Assembly (NCBI GenBank): GCA_019115185.1
Contig: DXDZ01000082.1
Span: forward strand, 1 to 35,209
DNA from: Candidatus Agathobaculum merdipullorum
Lineage (GTDB): Bacteria > Bacillota > Clostridia > Oscillospirales > Butyricicoccaceae
Length of the DNA: 35,209 nt
Reading direction: 5' to 3'
Below are positions 24,623 through 32,021 of the stretch, in pieces (position 1 is the first letter of the stretch; every line of letters begins with the position of its first letter). The position numbers and the translations under genes are program-made. The notes below the pieces were generated by a model that was not told the origin of the DNA, did no database searches, and was given only the letters and a program-made list of their open reading frames with translations.

Positions 24623-25321
24623 TTGAAGCATACTATTCTGATTGCCGAGGACGACCGCGATATCATCGAGCTGCTGACCCTGTATCTGGGCAGCGAATTT
24701 TCCGTGCAGTCCGTCACGGACGGCACCGAAGCGCTTGCACTCATCCGCGCAGGCGGGATCTCGCTGACGCTGGTAGATATCATGATGCCGGGCCTGAACG
24801 GCTACGAGCTGATCCAGCGCGTGCGCGAATTCAGCAACATGCCCATCATCATTCTGTCAGCCAAGAGCATGGACACGGACAAGGTGCTCGGACTGAACAT
24901 CGGCGCGGATGCCTATATCACCAAGCCGTTCAACGCGCTCGAGGTCGTGGCTTATGTCAAATCGGCGCTGCGCCGGTATTATCAGCTGGGAGCGGACAGT
25001 GCGCCCGTCGCTGCGCCGCGCATACTGACGCTGGGCGAGCTGGAGCTGGACACGGATAAATTTGTGCTGCGCAAAAACGGCCTGCCCGTTCCGCTGACCT
25101 CCACCGAGCTGAAAATCATCGCGGAAATGATGCGCTGTCCCGGCCGGGTATTCACCCGCGCGCAGCTGTACGAATGCGTAGGCGGCACCTTTTACGAGAG
25201 CGATGACAGCACCATGATGGTACATATCTCCAACCTGCGCGCCAAAATCGAATACGATCCGGCCAATCCGCGCTATATCAAAACAGTCAGGGGGTTGGGC
25301 TATAAAATTGAAGACCAATAA
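24623..25321 (+). CDS. OmpR-family response regulator (VanR-like)
   Basis: A 232-residue response regulator. Its receiver domain has ILIAEDDRDI, the phospho-acceptor Asp52 in LVDIMMPGLNGYE, and Lys in AYITKPFNALEVVAYVKSALRR. The C-terminal winged helix (about 135-230) has LTSTELKIIAEMM and MVHISNLRAKIEYDP. The start codon is TTG with a GGAGAG site 6-7 bases upstream. It overlaps the sensor kinase gene by 14 bp. The next operon downstream is a dlt-like surface-modification cluster, so control of envelope charge is a reasonable guess. Confidence 0.92.
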   Translation: MKHTILIAEDDRDIIELLTLYLGSEFSVQSVTDGTEALALIRAGGISLTLVDIMMPGLNGYELIQRVREFSNMPIIILSAKSMDTDKVLGLNIGADAYITKPFNALEVVAYVKSALRRYYQLGADSAPVAAPRILTLGELELDTDKFVLRKNGLPVPLTSTELKIIAEMMRCPGRVFTRAQLYECVGGTFYESDDSTMMVHISNLRAKIEYDPANPRYIKTVRGLGYKIEDQ

Positions 25322-26909
25322 ACTTCTGCTGGGAAAAAGTTTCCTGTGCACCTGCATCTCTTATTTTATCCTCTGCTCGCTGCTGGTGTTTGTCAGTAAT
25401 GCCGCGCTCAATGCACTCATTTCGTTGCGGCTGGACAACGCCTTTCCCACCCTTGCCAATATGCTGCAATACAGCGAGGCGCTCGAACAGGACGATTTTG
25501 CCTCCATCCCCATGCGCCGGTTTAATGGCTGCGCGTTTATGGTGTTTGACGCGAACAGCAACCTCCTATACGCCTCGGACAATGAGTTTCGAGAGCATTT
25601 TCACGCGGACGACCTGTGGATGATCAATGAATATGACTCCGACCTGTACTATACCGTGCAGGAAATGCCCAATATGCCGGGCGGCGAATACTACTATATC
25701 GCACTGCATCATTATAATTACGATACCGGAGAGACCGATTTCCTGAATTACTGCATCGTAGACGAAAATTACCAAATTGTCGATGGTGATTTGTTCCCCT
25801 GGCTGGAGGAATTATCCGACCGGGAGTTTGAACTGTTGCAAGGCATCTATCAGGGACAGTGGGACATTTCCAAGGCGGTATACCAAACCGTAACTGGCGA
25901 GGAACGCACGCTGATTTTTGTCAGCCCGCGTTTTAACGAAGCCGCCTATCTCAAGGCGCTGGAAAGCGCCAACCGTCTGGCGCTGCTCTCGCTTCCGATC
26001 ATTCTGGCGGTCATTTTTCTGCTGGCCATTCTGTTCAGCCGTAAGATCCGCCGCGCTATTCTGCCGCTGCACAACGCAATCGTGGCTTACGGCGCAGGCC
26101 GCCGGGTGGAGGTCAACACTGATGCCCTTCCCATCGAGTTCCGGCAGGTGACCGACAGTTTTACCCATCTGCTCGACCGGCTGGAGCAGGTCAGCGCGGA
26201 AAAGCAGGCCGCTGATGCGGATAAACAGCGCATGCTTGCCGACCTGTCCCACGACCTGAAAACGCCGCTGACCGTCATTCAAGGCTATGCGCAGGCGCTG
26301 GTCGATGGCGTGGTGCCGCCCGACAAACAGCGGCAATACCTCGAAACCATTTGCCGAAAAGCCTCGGACAGCACCGTACTGATGAATTCCCTGTTTGATT
26401 ACGTTCGTCTCGACCATCCGGACTATGTTTTGCAGGCGGAAACCGCCGATCTGTGCGAATTCTGCAAAAGCTATCTGGCAGAAAAGTACCCGGAGATCGA
26501 GTCGCACGACTTTTCGCTTTCGCTGGGCCTGCCGGATACCCCGGTCATGGCCTCGTTTGACCCCCGCCTGCTCCGGCGGCTGCTGGAAAACCTGACCAGC
26601 AACGCCCTGCAATACAATCCCGCCGGCACAACGCTGTTCTTTGGACTGACAGACACCTCCGATACCGTTCGGCTGACCATAGCGGACGACGGCGTCGGCA
26701 TCCCGCCCGAGCTGGCTGATACCCTGTTTGAGCCGTTTGTTACCAGCAACCGCGCCCGCACCTCGGGCGGCGGCACAGGACTGGGCATGGCGATCGTCAA
26801 AAAGGTAGCGGAGCTGCATGGTGGCTCTATCCAGCTGGTGCGTCCGCCGCACGACGGCTGGCACACCGAATTCGAGCTGACGCTGCCCAAAGCGCCGTTT
26901 TCCAAGTGA
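25308..26909 (+). CDS. Membrane sensor histidine kinase
   Basis: A 533-residue kinase, partner of the regulator it overlaps by 14 bp; its start is a TTG without a close strong RBS, so translation is probably coupled. Membrane helices lie at about 10-32 and 224-244, with a 190-residue extracellular sensor between them rich in acidic and Tyr residues (NEYDSDLYYTVQEM). A HAMP region follows, then HisKA with LSHDLKTPLTVIQGYAQ (His315), the N box LLENLTSNALQYNP, ADDGVGIPPEL, and GTGLGMAIVKKVAELHGG. The Tyr/Asp-rich sensor might read cationic peptides or metal ions; this is inference. Confidence 0.92.
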   Translation: MKTNKLLLGKSFLCTCISYFILCSLLVFVSNAALNALISLRLDNAFPTLANMLQYSEALEQDDFASIPMRRFNGCAFMVFDANSNLLYASDNEFREHFHADDLWMINEYDSDLYYTVQEMPNMPGGEYYYIALHHYNYDTGETDFLNYCIVDENYQIVDGDLFPWLEELSDREFELLQGIYQGQWDISKAVYQTVTGEERTLIFVSPRFNEAAYLKALESANRLALLSLPIILAVIFLLAILFSRKIRRAILPLHNAIVAYGAGRRVEVNTDALPIEFRQVTDSFTHLLDRLEQVSAEKQAADADKQRMLADLSHDLKTPLTVIQGYAQALVDGVVPPDKQRQYLETICRKASDSTVLMNSLFDYVRLDHPDYVLQAETADLCEFCKSYLAEKYPEIESHDFSLSLGLPDTPVMASFDPRLLRRLLENLTSNALQYNPAGTTLFFGLTDTSDTVRLTIADDGVGIPPELADTLFEPFVTSNRARTSGGGTGLGMAIVKKVAELHGGSIQLVRPPHDGWHTEFELTLPKAPFSK

Positions 26910-26919
26910 ATATCGTCCC

Positions 26920-26955
26920 ACAGGACAGGCTGAAACACAGCCTGTCCTGTTTTTT
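26920..26955 (+). terminator. Terminator of the two-component operon
   Basis: Perfect 13-bp stem ACAGGACAGGCTG/CAGCCTGTCCTGT, loop AAACA, followed by a run of six T. Confidence 0.93.
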
Positions 26956-26961
26956 GCTTTC

Positions 26962-27011
26962 TTTAGATTTTTTAAGGTTTGCTGAAGAGTCTGTGAATAC
27001 TGCCGTAGTAT
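26962..27011 (+). promoter_or_regulatory. Candidate response-regulator site and promoter of the dlt-like operon
   Basis: TTTAG (26962), TTAAG (26972) and TGAAG (26983) repeat at 10- and 11-bp spacing, as expected for tandem OmpR-type half sites. The last overlaps a poor -35 position 17 bases before a TAGTAT -10 box (27006-27011). The weak -35 with adjoining repeats fits an activated promoter; the regulator is likely the one encoded just upstream, which is inference. Confidence 0.45.
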
Positions 27012-27062
27012 CTTAACATCAGCAAGAACAAAACACCCCGCAAATAAAAGGAGATCTTACAC

Positions 27063-27434
27063 ATGAAGTCAATGAATCATAAAACCGCAAAAGGCGTTGC
27101 CGCAATTTCTCTGGCCATGATGATGGCGCTGCCCGCACTGACCGGCTGCTCTTCGCTTATCAAGTCCGATCAGAACGCCGAGCCTGCGCAGGAGGAAACC
27201 TCCCAGACGCAGACAACGACCACCGATACCACGAAGGACAAGGCCAGCTCCTCCACCCAAAAGAAGGCGGCGGTCAAGCAGTCCGGCAGCAAGGCCTCTT
27301 CCAAAAAGAGCACCAAGAAGGCTTCCACGAAGAAGGCGACGAAGTCCTCCACCAAGAACGCCACCACCCAGAAGGCTGCTGCTTCCACTCAGAAGGCTGC
27401 CACTTCCACCCAGAAGGCCGCTGACAAGAAATAA
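27063..27434 (+). CDS. Lys/Ala/Ser/Thr-rich low-complexity lipoprotein
   Basis: A 123-residue lipoprotein. The signal peptide ends in a lipobox ALTGC with lipid Cys29. After a short acidic part (about 35-60), the rest is a strongly basic, low-complexity tail of Lys, Ala, Ser and Thr with near repeats (KKSTKKASTKKATKSSTKN, and STQKAA three times). It would be anchored to the outer face of the membrane with a cationic, flexible tail reaching into the wall. No terminator lies between it and the AMP-ligase gene 42 bases downstream, so it probably leads the operon. A cationic surface lipoprotein beside a surface charge-modifying system suggests a joint role in cell-wall charge. No enzymatic domain is seen. 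Confidence 0.8.
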   Translation: MKSMNHKTAKGVAAISLAMMMALPALTGCSSLIKSDQNAEPAQEETSQTQTTTTDTTKDKASSSTQKKAAVKQSGSKASSKKSTKKASTKKATKSSTKNATTQKAAASTQKAATSTQKAADKK

Positions 27435-27476
27435 TCATTTTGCCGAAACCCGGCACGAAGCATAAACGAGGTAATT

Positions 27477-28994
27477 ATGTACAACATCCTGGAACTTTTA
27501 GAGCTCACTGCCGCCGCGCGGCCGGAAAAAACCGCTGTCATCGACGAAAACGGCGCAGACCGCTTTGATACGCTGCTCTCCCGCAGCCGCCGCTGCGGTA
27601 CCGCGCTTGCCGCGCACCTCTCCCCCACCGCACCGGTTCCGGTGCTGCTGGAAAAGAGCCGCGAAGCCCTGTATGCCTTTTTCGGCGCGGCGTACGCAGG
27701 CTGCTTTTATGTTCCGCTCTCTCCCGCGCTGCCGCAGCCGCGGCTGGCGCAGATCCTGTCGGTCCTGCAAGCCCCCTGCATTGTGACCGACAGGGAACAC
27801 GCTGCGCTGGCCGCGCAGCTGCCCGGCGTGGGACGCATCCTGCCGATCGAGGACCTGCTGCAAACGCAAGCAGACGACGCGCTGCTGGCGCGCATCCGCA
27901 GCTGCGCCATCGACGGCGACCCGCTGTACTGCAATTTCACCTCCGGCTCGACCGGCACGCCCAAGGGCGTGGTTGTCAGCCACCGCTCCGTGCTGGATTT
28001 CATCCCTGTTTTCACCGAACTGTTCCGGATCGGTCCGGACGATATCATCGGCAATCAGGCGCCGCTTGATTTCGATGTTTCGGTCAAGGATATCTATTCC
28101 GCTTTGCACACCGGTGCCACGCTCGTCCTGCTGCCGCGGCGACTGTTCTCCCAGCCGTCCGCGCTGATGGACGCGCTGTGCACGCATCGGGTCACCACGC
28201 TCATCTGGGCCGTTTCCGCGCTGTGTCTGGTGTCCTCCTTCCATGGTCTGGACTATCGCACGCCGGAAACGGTAAACAAGGTGCTGTTCAGCGGCGAAGT
28301 GATGCCGCCCAAGCACCTGAAAAGCTGGATGGAGCATTTGCCGCATGCGGATTTCGTCAACCTGTACGGCCCCACCGAGATCACGTGCAACTGCACGTAC
28401 CATAGGATAGAGAGTGGTAGAGATTATACAGCGGGTATCCCGCTCGGGACGGCCTTCCCGAACGAGCGGGTGTTCCTGCTGAACGAGGCGGGACAGGAAA
28501 TACATACGCCGGATCAGGCGGGCGAAATCTGTGTCAGCGGCGCAGCGCTTGCGCTCGGGTACTACAATAATCCCGGGCAGACACAGGCCGCATTCACCCA
28601 ACACCCCGGCCACAGCCGCTATTTGCAGCCGATCTACCGCACGGGGGACCTCGGGCGTTGGAACGCCGCAGGCGAGCTGTACTTCCTCGGCCGGAAGGAT
28701 TTTCAGATCAAGCACATGGGCCACCGTATCGAGCTGGAAGAAATCGAGCGCGCGGTGCAGGAGGTCGAGGGCGTCAGCCGCTGCTGCTGCGTCTACGACG
28801 CGCAAAAGGAACGGCTGCACGGCTTTTACACCGGCACGGCGGACAAGGCTGCGGTGCGCAGCGCACTGGCACAAAAGCTGCCCGTATTCATGCTGCCGCG
28901 CACGCTCGAGCCGCTGGACAGCCTGCCGCTGACCGAAAACGGCAAAACCGACCGCAAACGACTGCTTGCACTGGCAAGAAAGGAGATCGTATGA
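27477..28994 (+). CDS. DltA-like amino-acid AMP ligase (adenylation domain)
   Basis: A 505-residue stand-alone adenylation enzyme that should activate an amino acid with ATP and load it on the carrier protein encoded two genes on. Core motifs are complete: A3 TSGSTGTPKGVV (155-166), A4 FDVSVKD (Asp200, the usual alpha-amine contact), A5 NLYGPTE (295-301), A7 YRTGDLGRW (387-395), A8 GRKDFQIKHMGHRIELEEIE, and A10 NGKTDRK with catalytic Lys490. Length and order match DltA, but the substrate may not be D-alanine, because a decarboxylase follows. Its stop overlaps the decarboxylase start by 4 bp. Confidence 0.9.
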   Translation: MYNILELLELTAAARPEKTAVIDENGADRFDTLLSRSRRCGTALAAHLSPTAPVPVLLEKSREALYAFFGAAYAGCFYVPLSPALPQPRLAQILSVLQAPCIVTDREHAALAAQLPGVGRILPIEDLLQTQADDALLARIRSCAIDGDPLYCNFTSGSTGTPKGVVVSHRSVLDFIPVFTELFRIGPDDIIGNQAPLDFDVSVKDIYSALHTGATLVLLPRRLFSQPSALMDALCTHRVTTLIWAVSALCLVSSFHGLDYRTPETVNKVLFSGEVMPPKHLKSWMEHLPHADFVNLYGPTEITCNCTYHRIESGRDYTAGIPLGTAFPNERVFLLNEAGQEIHTPDQAGEICVSGAALALGYYNNPGQTQAAFTQHPGHSRYLQPIYRTGDLGRWNAAGELYFLGRKDFQIKHMGHRIELEEIERAVQEVEGVSRCCCVYDAQKERLHGFYTGTADKAAVRSALAQKLPVFMLPRTLEPLDSLPLTENGKTDRKRLLALARKEIV

Positions 28995-30316
28995 CCGAAC
29001 TGCAAATGGAAAACCTCACCGCACAATACGGCTCGCCGCTGTATGTGTTCGATGTACAGGCCCTGCGACAGCGCGTAGCGTTTCTGCGGCGCAGCCTGCC
29101 GACCGGTGTCGGCCTGTGCTATGCGATCAAGGCCAATCCCTTTCTGCTGCGCGAGCTGATCAATCATGTGGAGCGTTTTGAGGTTTGCTCCCCCGGCGAA
29201 GCGGCAATCTGCCGCCGCCTGCACATTCCTGCCGAAAAGCTGGTCATTTCGGGCGTATACAAAACCCCGTCGGATATCGAGCGCATGATCTCGCAGCAAG
29301 GCGGCCCGCGTTTGTTTACCGTCGAGTCCGCCCGCCAATTTGCGCTGCTCAGCCAGCTGGCTGCACACTACCGCGTCACCGTCCATGTGCTGCTGCGCCT
29401 AACCAGCGGCAGCCAGTTCGGGCTGGAAGAGCAGGAGATCATCCAGATCATCCGCAGCCGCGCCGACCATCCCTTCATCCTGATTCGCGGCCTGCAATAC
29501 TTCTCCGGCACGCAGAAAGCGTCGCTCAAACGCTTGCAGCGCGAGCTGGACGCACTGGACGACTTCGCCTGCATGCTGGCCGAAAAGCTGGGCTTTATCG
29601 TGCATGAGCTCGAGTTTGGCCCCGGCTTTCCCGTGCAGTATTTCTCCCCCGAAAACTTTGACGAAGCCGAATTTCTGTCTGGCTTCTCCGATATGCTGAT
29701 GGGCCTGCGCTGCAAAGCGCATGTCACACTCGAACTTGGGCGCAGCATTGCCGCCAGCTGCGGCACCTATCTGACCCGCGTGGTTGATGTCAAGCACAAC
29801 AAAGGCCAGAATTACGCCATTCTGGACGGAGGCATCCATCATCTGGTTTATTACGGACAGCGTATGGCCATGCAGATTCCCCCTTACCGGCTGTATCCGC
29901 CTCGTCTGGGCGAAGCACAGCCGTGGAACCTGTGCGGCTCGCTGTGCACCGTAAACGATATTCTGGTCAAGCAGCTGCCGGTGCCCGATCTCAAATGCGG
30001 CGACCTGTTCGCGTTTTTGAATACCGGTGCCTACTGCATGACCGAAGGCATTTCCCTTTTCCTCAGCCGTGCGCTGCCGCGCATCGTGCTGTTGATGCCG
30101 GACGGCCGTCCGCTTCTTGTGCGCGACGCGCTGCCCACCGACGAAATCAACTCACCTACTTACGAAAGGACGGAGCATTATGGAACAACTGCTTGCAATT
30201 CTGGAGGAACTTCAACCCGGCGTGGATTACACTACCTGCCGTACACTGATCGATTCGCATTGTCTGGACTCGCTGACCATTCTTGCGTTGGTAGCCGAGT
30301 TGGAAGAGGCGTTTGA
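28991..30316 (+). CDS. Fold-III PLP-dependent amino-acid decarboxylase (BtrK/DapDC-like) within a dlt-like operon
   Basis: A PLP decarboxylase of the diaminopimelate/ornithine decarboxylase fold, started at the ATG at 28991 (GGAG site, 4-bp overlap with the ligase). PLP-lysine motif LCYAIKANP (Lys47); FEVCSPGEA; a phosphate-binding loop FGPGFPV; LELGRSIAASCGTYLTRV; NLCGSLCTVNDIL with the active-site Cys; and GAYCMTEG. BtrK of butirosin synthesis, of this fold, decarboxylates glutamate on a carrier protein, a good analogy. The expected end is near residue 391 (LPTDEINSPTY). The frame then continues about 50 codons in a second frame through the carrier gene, with Ser/Arg/Gly-rich sequence that looks non-native. 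A lost stop is likely. The substrate is unknown. Confidence 0.85.
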   Translation: MTELQMENLTAQYGSPLYVFDVQALRQRVAFLRRSLPTGVGLCYAIKANPFLLRELINHVERFEVCSPGEAAICRRLHIPAEKLVISGVYKTPSDIERMISQQGGPRLFTVESARQFALLSQLAAHYRVTVHVLLRLTSGSQFGLEEQEIIQIIRSRADHPFILIRGLQYFSGTQKASLKRLQRELDALDDFACMLAEKLGFIVHELEFGPGFPVQYFSPENFDEAEFLSGFSDMLMGLRCKAHVTLELGRSIAASCGTYLTRVVDVKHNKGQNYAILDGGIHHLVYYGQRMAMQIPPYRLYPPRLGEAQPWNLCGSLCTVNDILVKQLPVPDLKCGDLFAFLNTGAYCMTEGISLFLSRALPRIVLLMPDGRPLLVRDALPTDEINSPTYERTEHYGTTACNSGGTSTRRGLHYLPYTDRFALSGLADHSCVGSRVGRGV

Positions 30317-30410
30317 CATCACCATCCCGACCGTTGAGATCATTCCGGCCAACTTCAATTCCGCCGAGGATATGTGGGCCATGATCGTTCGTTTACAGGA
30401 GGAAGGCTAA
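30180..30410 (+). CDS. Acyl/aminoacyl carrier protein (DltC-like)
   Basis: A 76-residue carrier protein; the ATG at 30180 has GAAAGGACGGAG upstream, and the ORF-track start at 30117 is spurious. The phosphopantetheine attachment site is Ser31 in CLDSLTILALVAELEEAF, followed by the helix III region (FNSAEDMWAMIVRL). It should carry the activated amino acid as a thioester between the ligase, the decarboxylase and the membrane acyltransferase. It starts inside the read-through end of the decarboxylase frame and lies 3 bases before the MBOAT gene. Confidence 0.9.
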   Translation: MEQLLAILEELQPGVDYTTCRTLIDSHCLDSLTILALVAELEEAFDITIPTVEIIPANFNSAEDMWAMIVRLQEEG

Positions 30411-30413
30411 TCC

Positions 30414-32006
30414 ATGACATCCTACTGCTCGCTGCTGTATCTGGCCGTTTTTCTGCCGGCGGCGGTGCTCGTTTACCGTATCCTGCCGCAGCGTCTGCGC
30501 TGGGTCGCGCTTCTTGCGGCAAGCTATACGTTTTTCTGGTCAGTCAGCGGCAAGCTGTTGGTGTTTCTGCTGTTTTCTACCGTTTCCATTCACCATTTCG
30601 GCCTTTGGCTGACCGCCGAACAACAGGACCGCGACCAAAGGCTGACCGCTGCCGCGCCCGCCAAACGAAAGGCAATCCGGCAGTATTTTATCCGGCGGCA
30701 GCGGCGTATTCTGCTGCTGGCGTCGCTCCTGCATATCGGCATCCTGATTACGCTCAAGTATGCCGCGTTTTTCAGCACCAATCTCAATTCCCTGCTGCAC
30801 GCGCTTCGTCTGCCGGTTTCGCTGCCCGTGCCTGCGTTTTTACTGCCCATCGGCATCTCGTTTTATACTTTGCAGGCCCTTTCCTATCTGCTCGATGTCT
30901 ACCGCGGCACGATCCGCGCCGACCGCAATCTGGCGCGCCTCGCACTCTTCCTCGGCTTTTTCCCGCAGATCATGGAAGGGCCGATCTGTCGCTATGGCCA
31001 GACCGCACAGCAGCTGTGGGAAGGCCGCCCGGTCACGTGGCAGGGCCTGACCTTCGGCATACAGCGCATCCTATTCGGCCTGATTAAAAAAATCGTCATT
31101 GCTGACCGGCTCAACTTGCTCATCAAAACCGTTTTCAACGATTATGCCACCTATGATGGCGGCGTGATCGCGCTGGCAATGGTGTGCTACACCTGCCAGC
31201 TTTACATGGACTTCTCCGGCACGATGGATGTGGTCATCGGCAGCGCCGAGATCTTCGGCGTGCACCTGCCCGAAAACTTCCGTCAGCCGTTTTTCTCCCG
31301 CAGCATTTCTGAATTCTGGATGCGCTGGCATATCACGCTGGGCACCTGGTTAAAGGACTATGTGTTCTATCCGCTATCCATGTCCGGCCCGCTGAAAAAG
31401 CTGACGGGCGCGGCGCGCCGCCGTCTGGGCAACCATTACGGCCCGCTGCTCTCCGGCTCGTTCGCGCTGGGCGTGGTCTGGCTGTGCAACGGTCTGTGGC
31501 ACGGCGCGGGCTGGCACTATATCTTTTTCGGCCTGTACCATTTCGCGCTCATTCTTGCGGGCAGCCTGTTTGATCCGATCGCCCAGCGCGTGACCGGTCT
31601 GCTGCACATCGACCGCAACTGCATGCCCTATCGCATCTTCCAGATCGTGCGTACCGGGCTGCTGGTCTGCGTGGGCGAGCTGTTCTTCCGCGCAAACGGC
31701 CTGCGCGCCGGTCTTGCGATGTTCCGCACGATGGTAACCGATTTCACGCCTGTCTCTTTCCTCAACCGCAGCTTTCTGACGCTCGGCATGGACAAGATGG
31801 ATTTTGTGATCGTTGCAGTGGCAGTCGGTATCGTGCTGCTCGTCGGGATTCTGCGGGAGCGCGGCGTCCCGCTGCGCGAATCCATTGCGCGCCGTCCGGT
31901 CGCGCTGCGCTGGACGGTCTACTACGCCGCATTTTTCTTTCTCGTCATTTTCGGCGCATACGGCATCGGCTATGTGCCGGTTGATCCGATCTATGCTGCA
32001 TTTTAA
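30414..32006 (+). CDS. MBOAT-family membrane O-acyltransferase (DltB/AlgI-like)
   Basis: A 530-residue multi-pass membrane acyltransferase. It shows the MBOAT signatures YMDFSGTMDVVIG (about 264-276), FWMRWHITLGTWLKDYVFYPL (301-321, His306) and the catalytic-type His363 in CNGLWHGAGWHYIFFGLYH. IGISFYTLQALSYLLDVYRG near 146-165 is also typical. In dlt systems DltB takes the acyl group from the carrier protein and passes it across the membrane. At 530 residues it is longer than classical DltB (about 400) and closer to AlgI/PatA-type members, so the acceptor could be a polysaccharide or teichoic acid. A GGAGGAAGG site precedes the ATG. Confidence 0.9.
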   Translation: MTSYCSLLYLAVFLPAAVLVYRILPQRLRWVALLAASYTFFWSVSGKLLVFLLFSTVSIHHFGLWLTAEQQDRDQRLTAAAPAKRKAIRQYFIRRQRRILLLASLLHIGILITLKYAAFFSTNLNSLLHALRLPVSLPVPAFLLPIGISFYTLQALSYLLDVYRGTIRADRNLARLALFLGFFPQIMEGPICRYGQTAQQLWEGRPVTWQGLTFGIQRILFGLIKKIVIADRLNLLIKTVFNDYATYDGGVIALAMVCYTCQLYMDFSGTMDVVIGSAEIFGVHLPENFRQPFFSRSISEFWMRWHITLGTWLKDYVFYPLSMSGPLKKLTGAARRRLGNHYGPLLSGSFALGVVWLCNGLWHGAGWHYIFFGLYHFALILAGSLFDPIAQRVTGLLHIDRNCMPYRIFQIVRTGLLVCVGELFFRANGLRAGLAMFRTMVTDFTPVSFLNRSFLTLGMDKMDFVIVAVAVGIVLLVGILRERGVPLRESIARRPVALRWTVYYAAFFFLVIFGAYGIGYVPVDPIYAAF

Positions 32007-32021
32007 GGAGGTGTGTCCCAC

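Noticed and set aside
27290-27425. Near-repeat DNA in the lipoprotein tail as a mobile or CRISPR-like repeat
   Set aside because: The repeats are in-frame codons for Lys/Ala/Ser/Thr of one protein, with irregular spacing and no spacer structure.
27438-27460. Small TGCCG/CGGCA hairpin between the lipoprotein and ligase genes
   Set aside because: Only 5 bp with no T-run, so not taken as a terminator; the genes are treated as co-transcribed.
28658-28990. Upstream part of the long ORF that contains the decarboxylase
   Set aside because: Arg-rich out-of-frame shadow of the ligase gene; the ATG at 28991 has a proper RBS and a family-like N-terminus.
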